Below, piece by piece: positions 52,196-60,679 of a stretch of 64,000 nucleotides of DNA; the stretch's first letter is position 1; each line of letters starts with the position of its first letter. This DNA comes from JANPLG01 sp964609085. Its GTDB lineage: Bacteria > Armatimonadota > SYMT01. The stretch spans positions 15,598 through 79,597 of the forward strand of contig CAZSRZ010000007.1 of assembly GCA_964609085.1 (NCBI GenBank), given 5' to 3'. A program made the position numbers and the translations under genes. The notes under the pieces were generated by a model, which was not told the origin of the DNA, did not search any database, and saw only the letters and a list, made by a program, of their open reading frames with translations.

Positions 52196-53518
52196 TTGCG
52201 TCGCATCAGGGCTCTCGTATTCGTATCGATGCTCGTCGTCTGCGCTCTCGCCGCGACCGCCGGCGCGGCGCCTCGCGGGGTCTCGCCACCCAACATCCTG
52301 CTGATCATTGCCGATGATCAGGCCTGGGGCGACTACGGATTCATGGGGCACCCCTCCATCCGAACCCCGTCGCTCGATCGGCTCGCAGCTCGAGGGAGGC
52401 TGTTCCCCCGAGGCTACGTCCCCTCCAGCCTCTGCTGCCCCAGCCTGGCCTCCATTCTCACCGGGCAATACCCCCACGAGAACGGGATCACCAGCAACGA
52501 CCCCCCGCTCTTTCCCAGCCTTTCTCCCCTGCTCCGGAATGCCCGTACCCGCGCTCTACGCGCCGAAACCGCCGCAATGATTGACCGAGCGCCGTCCCTC
52601 CCGCGGCTCCTGGGTACGCGTGGGTACCGCAGTTTCCAGACCGGCAAATGGTGGCAGGGCCACTTCAGCCACGGCGGCTTCACCGAGGGGATGTCGCTTG
52701 GAGATCCCGAGCGGGGTGGCCGCCACGGGGATGAGGGGCTGAAGATCGGTCGCGAGTCACTGGAGCCGATCGAGAGTTTCATCCGGCGATCTCGGAGCGC
52801 TGGTGCCCCCTTCTTCGTCTGGTACGCGCCGATGCTGCCGCACCAACCTCACGATCCGCCTGAGCGATTGCTCGCCCGCTATCGAGGGTTGACCCCATCG
52901 CTCGCCGTCGCCAGGTACTGGGCTATGTGCGAGTGGCTGGACGAGACGGTCGGCCGGCTCACCAACTTCCTTTCCGCGGAGGGATTGGAGCGGGATACCA
53001 TCGTCGCCTTCGTAGCGGACAACGGCTGGATCCAGCAACCCGCTGCCAACACCTACGCGCCGCGCTCGAAGCAATCTCCGTACGAGGGGGGAATCCGGAC
53101 GCCGATCATCGTGAGCTGGCCTGGGCATCTCTCCGCCGCACGGAGCGACACCCCCGTGCTCTCCATCGATCTGGCGCCGACTCTCCTCCGCATGGCCGGA
53201 ATCTCCCCGCCCGATACGATGCGGGGCGTGGACCTGCGTTCGGACCCGGCCATACGCGGCCGAAAAGCGATCTTCGGCGAGTGCTTTACCCACAACGCCG
53301 TGGACATCTACCGTCCGGCGTCGAGCCTGCGGTGGCGATGGACTGTGCGCGACCGCTGGAAACTGATCGTCCCCGCACCTCAGAACGAGCGCGGTCCGGT
53401 TGAACTTTACGACCTGGTGGCCGATCCGCGAGAGGAGGTCAATCAGGCGTCCGCTCGCCCGGATGTCGTCCGGCGACTCCAGACCGGGCTCAACGCATGG
53501 TGGGACGGCGGGCAGTGA
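52196..53518 (+). CDS. Exported sulfatase with variant FGE-recognition motif
   Basis: A 440-residue sulfatase. TTG 52196 is chosen because CGGAGG lies upstream and it yields a proper signal peptide (basic start, hydrophobic core ALVFVSMLVVCALA, cleavage after AGA). The N-terminal metal site is NILLIIADDQAWGDYG. The formylglycine motif reads Cys80-Cys-Pro-Ser-Leu84; sulfatases normally have Cys-x-Pro-Ser-Arg, and the surroundings (LCCPS, ILTGQYPHENG) resemble glucosamine-6-sulfatase/SULF types. Other metal and catalytic parts (VADNGW, SPYEGGIRTP) are kept. Either activity is altered or the single-base change from Arg to Leu is an error. It heads a six-gene unit, with an FGE gene 17 bases downstream. 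Confidence 0.87.
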   Translation: MRRIRALVFVSMLVVCALAATAGAAPRGVSPPNILLIIADDQAWGDYGFMGHPSIRTPSLDRLAARGRLFPRGYVPSSLCCPSLASILTGQYPHENGITSNDPPLFPSLSPLLRNARTRALRAETAAMIDRAPSLPRLLGTRGYRSFQTGKWWQGHFSHGGFTEGMSLGDPERGGRHGDEGLKIGRESLEPIESFIRRSRSAGAPFFVWYAPMLPHQPHDPPERLLARYRGLTPSLAVARYWAMCEWLDETVGRLTNFLSAEGLERDTIVAFVADNGWIQQPAANTYAPRSKQSPYEGGIRTPIIVSWPGHLSAARSDTPVLSIDLAPTLLRMAGISPPDTMRGVDLRSDPAIRGRKAIFGECFTHNAVDIYRPASSLRWRWTVRDRWKLIVPAPQNERGPVELYDLVADPREEVNQASARPDVVRRLQTGLNAWWDGGQ

Positions 53519-53535
53519 TCTCGGCCTATCATGGA

Positions 53536-54777
53536 ATGATGTGGATCCAATCAAGGCAGAACAACCAGCCCGGGCGGTCTCGGCGGCCGGGGCCCCCCGT
53601 CGCAGGACTGGTGTGCGCGATCGCGGCTCTCGTCGGCTTCAGCGGCTGTGCTCCCGAGCGGGCAGAGACTGACCGCGGGGGTGCGGCGGGTCCGCCGGGC
53701 AACGCTGCCGCATCCCCGGACCGGGTGACTCACACTGCGTCGTGCTCGGTTGAGGGCGACTCCCCCGACGGGCGCCTGCCGGACCCCAATGCCGCGCGGG
53801 TCGCCGATGCCGGCAAGGTGGAGCCGACCACCATCTCGGCTGAGAAGGCTCCCGGATCCGCCCCCGCGGGAATGGTGTGGGTGCCCTCTGGCAGCTTCGC
53901 GATGGGCTCCGACTATGAGCCGTTCCGCGACGCGAGGCCGATCCATACCGTGCGGCTTCACGGCTTCTGGATGGACCGGACTCCCGTCACGAACCGCGAC
54001 TACGCCCGTTTTGTTTCGGCCACGGGCTACGTGACGGTCGCCGAGAAGAAGCCGGACGCGCGCGACCTCCCCGGCGTCCCGGTGGAGAACCTCGTGGCCG
54101 GCGCCGTTGTCTTCACACCACCGAAAGGTCCCGTGCCTCTTGACAATGTGGGGAACTGGTGGCGCTTCGTGCCGGGGGCGTCATGGCGACATCCCGAGGG
54201 ACCGGCGTCTTCGATTGCCGGGCGAGAGAATCACCCGGTGGTGCACGTGGCCTGGGAGGACGCCGCCGCGTACGCCGCATGGGCCGGAAAGCGACTCCCC
54301 ACCGAAGCCGAGTGGGAGTACGCCGCACGCGGAAAGCGGACCCAGGCGCCTTTCATCTGGGGAACCCAGTTTCGGCCGGGCGGCCGTGCCATGGCCAACA
54401 CCTTTCAGGGCCACTTCCCGGATCGCAATACACTCGGCGATGGCTGGGTCCGCACTTCGCCCGTTGGTGAGTTTCCCGCCAATGACTTCGGATTGCGGGA
54501 CATGGCCGGCAACGTCTGGCAGTGGTGCGCTGACTGGTACCGGCCCGACTACTACCAGCACAGCCCCGGTGTCGACCCAATGGGCCCCGCCGAGTCCTAC
54601 GACCCTGACGAACCCGGGGTTCCGAAACGGGTGCAGCGGGGAGGCTCCTTCCTGTGCACGGACCAGTTCTGTTCGCGCTATATGCCTGGGGGGAGAGGCA
54701 AGGGCGCGATCGACACGGGGATCTCCCATGTCGGTTTTCGTTGTGTGCTCACTCCCGCTCGGGGATCGAGGAGATAA
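53536..54777 (+). CDS. Formylglycine-generating enzyme (FGE/SUMF1), predicted membrane-anchored or exported
   Basis: A 413-residue protein. Residues 22-38 are a hydrophobic segment ending in FSGC38, a possible lipoprotein site; a low-complexity linker follows to about residue 115. The FGE-sulfatase domain starts at GMVWVPSGSFAMGSD and includes PVTNRDYARFV, HVAWEDAAAYAAWAGKRLPTEAEWEYAARG-like elements, DMAGNVWQW and RVQRGGSFL. The two copper-binding catalytic cysteines of true FGEs are present as Cys374 and Cys379 with the C-x4-C-x-R-Y pattern, so this is likely a real FGE and not a generic SUMF1-fold protein. It follows a sulfatase gene, its probable substrate. Confidence 0.88.
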   Translation: MMWIQSRQNNQPGRSRRPGPPVAGLVCAIAALVGFSGCAPERAETDRGGAAGPPGNAAASPDRVTHTASCSVEGDSPDGRLPDPNAARVADAGKVEPTTISAEKAPGSAPAGMVWVPSGSFAMGSDYEPFRDARPIHTVRLHGFWMDRTPVTNRDYARFVSATGYVTVAEKKPDARDLPGVPVENLVAGAVVFTPPKGPVPLDNVGNWWRFVPGASWRHPEGPASSIAGRENHPVVHVAWEDAAAYAAWAGKRLPTEAEWEYAARGKRTQAPFIWGTQFRPGGRAMANTFQGHFPDRNTLGDGWVRTSPVGEFPANDFGLRDMAGNVWQWCADWYRPDYYQHSPGVDPMGPAESYDPDEPGVPKRVQRGGSFLCTDQFCSRYMPGGRGKGAIDTGISHVGFRCVLTPARGSRR

Positions 54778-56217
54778 ATGCATCTGTTGAATGCGCACTC
54801 GCACGCGGGGATGCCGAGGAGGAGTTTCCTGGGGCTGGGGCTCGGGAGCGTCCTCACCGCGCTGACGGGTATTGAGGGAGCGGCGCAGCCGGGCTCGGCG
54901 GCGGGTAGCCGCGGGAAGGCCCGCCGTTTGCTCGTCCTCTTCGAGCAGGGCGGCGTCTCCCACATCGACACCTGGGATCCGAAGCCGGACGCGCCGCTGG
55001 AGCACCGCAGCCCGTTCAAGCCCATTCCAACCAGCGCCGACGGCGTCCAGTTCACCGAACTGCTCACAAGGACGGCGCGCCTCGCAAACCGGCTAACCGT
55101 CGTGCGCTGCATGACGCAGCCGACCCCCGGTGTCGGCAACTCCCACCCGAAGGGTTCCCAGTACATCTTCTCCGGTGAGGCCCCGGGTGGACCGGTGGAG
55201 ATGCCGGACATCAGCTCCGTCATTGCCCACGTGATGGGCACTCAAGCCCGCTACCTGCCGTCGAACATTCTTCTGCCCGGGACGAGCGAGCAGGCAGAGA
55301 CTTCCACCATCGGCTTCCTTCCCCCCGGTTTCTCCGTCTTCAAGACGGGTGGAAACCTGGCCGATCCGACCTGGAAGGTCCCAAATCTAGGGTTGCTTGC
55401 GGGTATCCAGGAGAAGCGCTTCGCGGACCGGCGCGACCTGCTGAGTTCGCTGGACGTCGGCTTCATCAATGCCGGCAAGACTCGGGACGCGGAGGCGATG
55501 CGGGCGCTGCTGGCGCAGGCCGCCGACATGCTCACCAACCCGCTCACCCGCAAGGCGTTCGACCTGCAGACCGAGAAGCCGGCTCTGCGCGAACGTTACG
55601 GCCTCGGGCATCGGGGACAGTGCTATCTGATGGCCCGGAAGCTCATCGAGTCTGGGGTCCGCTGCGTCACCGTGGACGTGCGGGAGCCAATGAATTCCTT
55701 CAGGGACGGGAAGCCTGTCTCCTACGGCGGCGGCAGCAACATGAACTGGGATCACCACGATGCGATCTACTCCTCCACACACACCAACGTGCCCAATGGC
55801 GGCGCTGGGGCGGGACGCTGGGGCATCGGGACCTGGCCGATGATGGGGAGCACCGACCAGGCATTCTCGGCTCTGATCGAGGACATGGAGGCCCGGGGAC
55901 TGTTGGACGACACGCTGGTCTGCTTCGTCACCGAATTCGGACGCACCCCTAAGGTGAATGAGCGGCAGGGACGGGACCACTGGACCCACGCCTTCAGCTT
56001 CGCCTTTGCCGGCGCAGGTGTACCCGGGGGGCAGGTGGTGGGATCCACGGATCGGGATGGCGGCTACATCACCAGTCCGCAGTCCTACACCATCGAAGAC
56101 TACGCTGCGACGATCTACGAGAAGCTGGGGATCGACCGCAGCCGCCCTATCCACACGCCCATCAACCGCCCAATCTATCTGGCGGCGAAGGGCCGGCCGA
56201 TTTCGGAGCTCTTTTGA
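54778..56217 (+). CDS. DUF1501 protein, Tat-exported sulfatase-like
   Basis: A 479-residue protein. A twin-arginine signal (RRSFLGLGLGSVLTAL) is at residues 14-29. The rest is DUF1501, an alkaline-phosphatase/sulfatase-like fold: LLVLFEQGGVSHIDTWDPKP, VTVDV, VCFVTEFGRTPK and GRDHWTHAFSFAFAG. It is very common in planctomycetes next to DUF1549/DUF1553 proteins, and its activity is unproven. ATG follows directly on the preceding TAA. Confidence 0.92.
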   Translation: MHLLNAHSHAGMPRRSFLGLGLGSVLTALTGIEGAAQPGSAAGSRGKARRLLVLFEQGGVSHIDTWDPKPDAPLEHRSPFKPIPTSADGVQFTELLTRTARLANRLTVVRCMTQPTPGVGNSHPKGSQYIFSGEAPGGPVEMPDISSVIAHVMGTQARYLPSNILLPGTSEQAETSTIGFLPPGFSVFKTGGNLADPTWKVPNLGLLAGIQEKRFADRRDLLSSLDVGFINAGKTRDAEAMRALLAQAADMLTNPLTRKAFDLQTEKPALRERYGLGHRGQCYLMARKLIESGVRCVTVDVREPMNSFRDGKPVSYGGGSNMNWDHHDAIYSSTHTNVPNGGAGAGRWGIGTWPMMGSTDQAFSALIEDMEARGLLDDTLVCFVTEFGRTPKVNERQGRDHWTHAFSFAFAGAGVPGGQVVGSTDRDGGYITSPQSYTIEDYAATIYEKLGIDRSRPIHTPINRPIYLAAKGRPISELF

Positions 56218-58595
56218 TGCGTCGTCTATGGGGCTCGCTCGCGACGATCAGCCTGATGATGGTCGCCCCTGCTTCGGCAGCGCCAAAGGCCGCAGCCGCG
56301 CCGCCGGAGCGGGTAGAGGTAGCGCCGGCCGTGGTGAGGCTAAACTCCTCTCGAGACACCCGTCAACTAGTGGTGACCGGCTACTTCCGCGGCGAGCCTC
56401 GGGATCTGACGGGCGCGGCCGCGTACCGCCTCGTTGGACCGCCGGTCGCGGGCGTGAGCGGGGGGCGAGTCTGGGCCAGGCGGGACGGGCAGGCGACGCT
56501 GATCGTCGCGATGGGCGGCCGCGAGGTGCGTGTGCCGGTTGTGGTTGGCCGGACGGCGGCGGCTGACCCGGTGCAGTTCCGCTTCGAGACGCTGGCGGTG
56601 CTGACGAAGAGCGGCTGCTCCACCGGGTCGTGTCACGGGTCGCCGCACGGGCGCGGGGGACTCAGCCTTTCGCTGTTCGGATACGACCCCGCCATCGACC
56701 GGATCGCGCTGACGCGCGACGGGTACAGTCGCCGCTTGAGCTTGATTGATCCTGAGGAGAGCCTGCTTCTGAAGAAGCCCTTGCTGGAGGTGTCTCACGG
56801 TGGCGGTCGGCGGTTCCGTCGAGGAGAAGTCGGGTGGAGCGTGCTGCGGCGCTGGATCGCGGAGGGAGCCTCGGTCGAGAGCGCGGCGATCGAGTGTGTT
56901 GGGATCGAAGTGCTGCCCGGTCCCGAGCGGGTGCTCAGGGCACCCTGGCTGCGGCAGCAGCTCAGCGTTCTCGCCCGGTTCTCGGACGGGAGCAGTCGGG
57001 ACGTCACTTCGATCGCGACCTACTCCAGTTCCCACTCGTCCGTCGCTGACGTCACCGATTCCGGGCTGGTCACCGGCTCGGCGCGAGGGCAGTCTTCCGT
57101 CAGTGTGCGGTATCTGGAGCATCTCAAGTCTGTCCACTTCACGGTTGTGGAGCAAGTTCCGGGCTTCGTGTGGCGGCCGGAACCCGAGACCAACCCGGTG
57201 GATCGGCTGGTCAACGCCAAGCTCCGTCAACTGATGTACCAACCGTCGGACCTGGCCGGCGACGCCGTCTTTCTCCGGCGCGTGAGCCTCGACCTGACGG
57301 GCTTGCTGCCGTCCCCGGAGGTCACCCGTCGGTTCCTGGCGGACACGGCAGCGGACAAGCGCGCGCGGATGGTGGACGGGCTTCTGCAAAGCGACGCCCA
57401 CGCCCGTTTCTGGGCCCTGAAGCTGGCCGATCTGATCAGGGTTCACCCCCGCCGGCTGAAGGACGGACGGGCGGAAGCGCTGAGCCAGTGGCTGGTTGAG
57501 AGCTTTCGCGCCAACGCTCCCTTTGACCGTATGGTGAGGGCGCTGCTGACGTCCTCGGGCGACCCGCGATCGAACCCGGCCGCTGGCTACTACCTGGCCA
57601 TGGGCACGCCGGAAGAGCGGACCGAAATGACCGCGCAGGTTTTCATGGGCTCGCGCCTAGAGTGCGCGCGGTGTCACAACCACCCCTTCGAAAACTGGAC
57701 GATGCGCGATTACTACCGCATCGCGGCGGTGTTCGCTCGGACGAATGCCTCCGAGCGGGCTGGCGTGACCCTGGCCACTGCCGGGGAGACGATGCATCCG
57801 ACGACCAGAGAGGTCATGACCCCGTGGGCGGGTGAAGCTGCCGATCCCGCCGCGGACCGTCGCGTCGCCTTCGTTGACTGGCTTGTCCGGCCGGGTAACC
57901 CGTACTTCGCCCGCGTCGAGGTCAATCGCATCTGGGCGGAGTTGTTCGGACGAGGGATCGTGGACCCTGTTGACGACTTCCGTTCGTCCAACCCGGCGGC
58001 GAATTCCCCCCTGCTGGATGCGCTGGCGAGGGAATTCGAGGCAGGCGGCTACGACCGACGCCGCATCATCCGGATGATCTGCAACAGCCGTGCGTATCAG
58101 CGCTCCACGGCGACGAACCGTCTGAACGAGCAAGACGATGCACTCTTCTCGCACGCCCGCGCGCGGCTGCTTTCCGCCGAACAGATACGGGACGCCCTCA
58201 CCCTGGTCACGCAGCCGGAGCCGGTCCCGTCATCCCTGGCGACCCAGAGGGCATTCCCGGAACGGAGCCCATTCACCACCGCCTTCGGGCAGCCGCAGCG
58301 GGAGACGGCTTGCACCTGCGAACGGCACTCGGAGCCTACCCTTCTCCAGGCGCTCGAGCTCCTCAACGGGCGTACGATTCAACTCGCCGCCGAGCAGGGC
58401 GCCTCTCGCTACGAAGGGTTGGATGACGGCGCAGCCGTCACGGAGCTCTACCTGGCAGCGTACTCCCGTGAGCCGAACGAACGGGAACGGACGACCGCGA
58501 TTGCCCACCTGCGTGGGCGGCCCAACCGGCGCGAGGCACTCGTCGACCTGCTCTGGACGGTCATGAACACGCGCGAGTTCGTGTTTCAGCACTAA
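56217..58595 (+). CDS. DUF1549/DUF1553 protein with haem-type CxxCH and Ig-like repeats
   Basis: A 792-residue exported protein. After a signal peptide (MMVAPASA) come Ig-like (BIG_2-type) modules (residues about 30-110 and 225-310) flanking the C134-x4-C139-H140 motif usual in this family (GCSTGSCHG). DUF1549 starts near NPVDRLVNAKLRQ, and the true CxxCH at Cys483-Cys486-His487 (ECARCHNHPFENW) lies before DUF1553 (VNRIWAELFGRGIVDPVDDF). The family partners DUF1501 proteins in planctomycetes and relatives; the reaction is unknown. ATG 56217 shares one base with the preceding stop. Confidence 0.92.
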   Translation: MRRLWGSLATISLMMVAPASAAPKAAAAPPERVEVAPAVVRLNSSRDTRQLVVTGYFRGEPRDLTGAAAYRLVGPPVAGVSGGRVWARRDGQATLIVAMGGREVRVPVVVGRTAAADPVQFRFETLAVLTKSGCSTGSCHGSPHGRGGLSLSLFGYDPAIDRIALTRDGYSRRLSLIDPEESLLLKKPLLEVSHGGGRRFRRGEVGWSVLRRWIAEGASVESAAIECVGIEVLPGPERVLRAPWLRQQLSVLARFSDGSSRDVTSIATYSSSHSSVADVTDSGLVTGSARGQSSVSVRYLEHLKSVHFTVVEQVPGFVWRPEPETNPVDRLVNAKLRQLMYQPSDLAGDAVFLRRVSLDLTGLLPSPEVTRRFLADTAADKRARMVDGLLQSDAHARFWALKLADLIRVHPRRLKDGRAEALSQWLVESFRANAPFDRMVRALLTSSGDPRSNPAAGYYLAMGTPEERTEMTAQVFMGSRLECARCHNHPFENWTMRDYYRIAAVFARTNASERAGVTLATAGETMHPTTREVMTPWAGEAADPAADRRVAFVDWLVRPGNPYFARVEVNRIWAELFGRGIVDPVDDFRSSNPAANSPLLDALAREFEAGGYDRRRIIRMICNSRAYQRSTATNRLNEQDDALFSHARARLLSAEQIRDALTLVTQPEPVPSSLATQRAFPERSPFTTAFGQPQRETACTCERHSEPTLLQALELLNGRTIQLAAEQGASRYEGLDDGAAVTELYLAAYSREPNERERTTAIAHLRGRPNRREALVDLLWTVMNTREFVFQH

Positions 58596-58630
58596 TGAAA
58601 TCCGATAGCGAGAGGCGGGAGGCAGGTGCG

Positions 58631-60088
58631 ATGAAAGTGCTCGCGCGGACGGCGTCCGTGTGTGCGGCGACGGCCGCGGTGCTGCTGCTGCAATCGGGAA
58701 CCGCCGGCGGACCGCCGACCCGGGCGACCGGAGTCAGCTTCCTGCGGGACGTGGCACCGATCGTGCTGAAGCGGTGCGCCGGATGCCATGGTGAACGGCG
58801 GGACTCCGGGGGCTATCGGATGCACACGTACGCGGCGATCCTCCGGCCCGGCGCGTCCGGTGCTGCGGGCGTCGTTCCGCGAGCAGCCACCAAGTCCGAG
58901 CTGTTCAAGCGCATCGTCGCGAACGGCCCGCGCCGCATGCCGATGCAGGACGACCCGCTCTCCGCCGGCCAGATCGAGACGATTCGACGCTGGATCGACG
59001 CCGGAGCGGTGTTCGACGGCACGGATCCCACCAGCAGTTTCAGGAGCCAGCTCGGGCCGCGTACGCATCCGCCCGCGCCGCCGGCGTATCGCGCCGCCGT
59101 CCCCGTTCTGGCGGTCGCTCTGTCGCCGGGTGGAGACGAAGTCTACGTGGGCGGGTACCACGAGGTGACCGTCTGGCGTACGGACACTGGAAAGCTCGCC
59201 CGGCGCATCGGTAACCTGCCTCAACGCACCCAATCGCTGGCGTTCAGCCCCGATGGACGCAAATTGCTGGTTGCCGGTGGGACCCCGGGCGAGTACGGCG
59301 AGCTGGCCGTTGTGGATGTTGCGCGGGGGGTGCGGGAGCGCGTGCTGGAAGCGTGTGATGAAGTGCTGATATCGGCCCGGTTTAAGCCGGACGGCGAGTG
59401 CGTCGTGGCGGGCGGGGCGGATGCCGCGGTGCGCGTCTACGAATTCAAGACCGGACGCAGGCTCTGGCAGAGTCGCGTCCAGGCGGATTGGGTAACGGGC
59501 GTCGCCTTCAGCGGCGACGGCCGATTCGTTGCCGCCAGCAGCAAGGACATGACGGTGAAGATCTTCGACGCCGGCTCCGGTGCCCTCTTCGCCACCTACA
59601 CGGGCCACAATCGGCAGCTCGGACAGTACCGCGGGCAGTCGCCGGTGTATGCGGTGGCGTTCGGTCCGGGAAGCAACGTCGGGTGCAGTGCCGGCGGCGG
59701 AGCATGGCTCCAACTCTGGGAGCCGGAGAAGACGCGCGACGAGGCGGGGGACGCGGGCGATATGGAAGAGCGATTCGCAAGGAAGAGCCACGCCCGCTAT
59801 ATCCCCCACGGCTTCAAAGGAGATGTCTTCAGCCTGGCCGTCACCAGGGACCGCGTCTTCGCCGGTTCGGCGGACGGCGTCATCAAGGCATTCGATACGG
59901 TCACGCTCAAAGAGGTCGGGGTCTACTCTCTCGGGCCGGACTGGGTCTATTCCCTCAACTTCGATCCGGCTTCCGGCCGTCTTGTCGCCGGGTCCTTCAG
60001 TGGTGACGTCGCGGTATGGGACTGCCAGTCCGGCAAGAAGTTGATCTCGTTCACCGCACGCCCCGGAATCGTGGGCGGGCCTGGGTGA
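58631..60088 (+). CDS. Planctomycete-type cytochrome c domain fused to WD40 beta-propeller
   Basis: A 485-residue exported protein. A signal peptide covers residues 1-27. The PSCyt1-type haem domain has DVAPIVLKRCAGCHGE with Cys49-Cys52-His53 and the later Met in RRMPMQDDPLS as possible axial ligand. From about residue 160 to the end, WD40-like repeats form a beta-propeller (LAFSPDGRKLLVAGG, VAFSGDGRFVAASSKD, FDAGSG). Start ATG 58631 is supported by GGGAGG at 58617-58622 and by the signal peptide, rather than ATG 58595, which overlaps the previous stop. It is coupled to the sigma factor gene (GTGA). Confidence 0.9.
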   Translation: MKVLARTASVCAATAAVLLLQSGTAGGPPTRATGVSFLRDVAPIVLKRCAGCHGERRDSGGYRMHTYAAILRPGASGAAGVVPRAATKSELFKRIVANGPRRMPMQDDPLSAGQIETIRRWIDAGAVFDGTDPTSSFRSQLGPRTHPPAPPAYRAAVPVLAVALSPGGDEVYVGGYHEVTVWRTDTGKLARRIGNLPQRTQSLAFSPDGRKLLVAGGTPGEYGELAVVDVARGVRERVLEACDEVLISARFKPDGECVVAGGADAAVRVYEFKTGRRLWQSRVQADWVTGVAFSGDGRFVAASSKDMTVKIFDAGSGALFATYTGHNRQLGQYRGQSPVYAVAFGPGSNVGCSAGGGAWLQLWEPEKTRDEAGDAGDMEERFARKSHARYIPHGFKGDVFSLAVTRDRVFAGSADGVIKAFDTVTLKEVGVYSLGPDWVYSLNFDPASGRLVAGSFSGDVAVWDCQSGKKLISFTARPGIVGGPG

Positions 60089-60672
60089 GCGGCAGCGCGC
60101 GGCTCACTCCGCGGGAAGAGGAGCGGCTGGTAGCTGCTGCCCAAGCCGGCGACAACGCCGCGTTCGACCGGCTGGTGCTCGCCTATCAATCGAGCCTCTA
60201 CCGTCTGATGACGCGGGCCTGCCACCACCCGCAGGATGCGGAAGAGGTGGCGTCGGAGGCGTTCTTGAAGGCCTACCAGTCTCTCCGCCAGTTCGAAAAC
60301 CGCTCTTCCTTCGTCTCCTGGCTGGGGAAAATCGCCACCAACCTCTGCCTTCGTCGTCGGGAGAGGGCCTCGGCGCAGGAACTCTTCCTCGAAGACCACG
60401 AGCGCGGCACGGGGGACGAACCGGCGACCACCGACGCCTCACCGGAGGAGCGGGCGCTGGCGGCCGAGGTGCGTGAGTGCGTGCACCGCGCTGTGGATGG
60501 CCTGCGCGAACCGGATAGGACGGTGTTGATCCTTCGCGACATTGAGCAACTCTCCGCGGGCGAGGTCAGCCGGCGCACAGGTCTCTCCGTTCCGGCGGTC
60601 AAGTCGCGCCTGCACCGCGCACGCGCGACCCTGCGCGAGCGCCTCTCCGCCGGGTTCCTGGGGCCCTCATAG
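60085..60672 (+). CDS. ECF-type RNA polymerase sigma factor
   Basis: A 195-residue sigma-70 family protein. Region 2 contains AFDRLVLAYQSSLYRLMTRACHHPQDAEEVASEAFLKAYQSL; region 4 contains the helix-turn-helix LSAGEVSRRTGLSVPAVKSRLHRARATLRE. No anti-sigma factor gene with a zinc motif follows: the next gene is convergent. It starts at GTG 60085, overlapping the cytochrome-WD40 stop by four bases, so it is made together with the operon and may control it or a linked regulon. Confidence 0.93.
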   Translation: MSGSARLTPREEERLVAAAQAGDNAAFDRLVLAYQSSLYRLMTRACHHPQDAEEVASEAFLKAYQSLRQFENRSSFVSWLGKIATNLCLRRRERASAQELFLEDHERGTGDEPATTDASPEERALAAEVRECVHRAVDGLREPDRTVLILRDIEQLSAGEVSRRTGLSVPAVKSRLHRARATLRERLSAGFLGPS

Positions 60673-60679
60673 CCCGGAA

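Noticed and set aside
54778..56217. Calling the DUF1501 protein an active sulfatase
   Set aside because: It shares only the overall alkaline-phosphatase-like fold; the Cys-x-Pro-Ser-Arg motif is absent.
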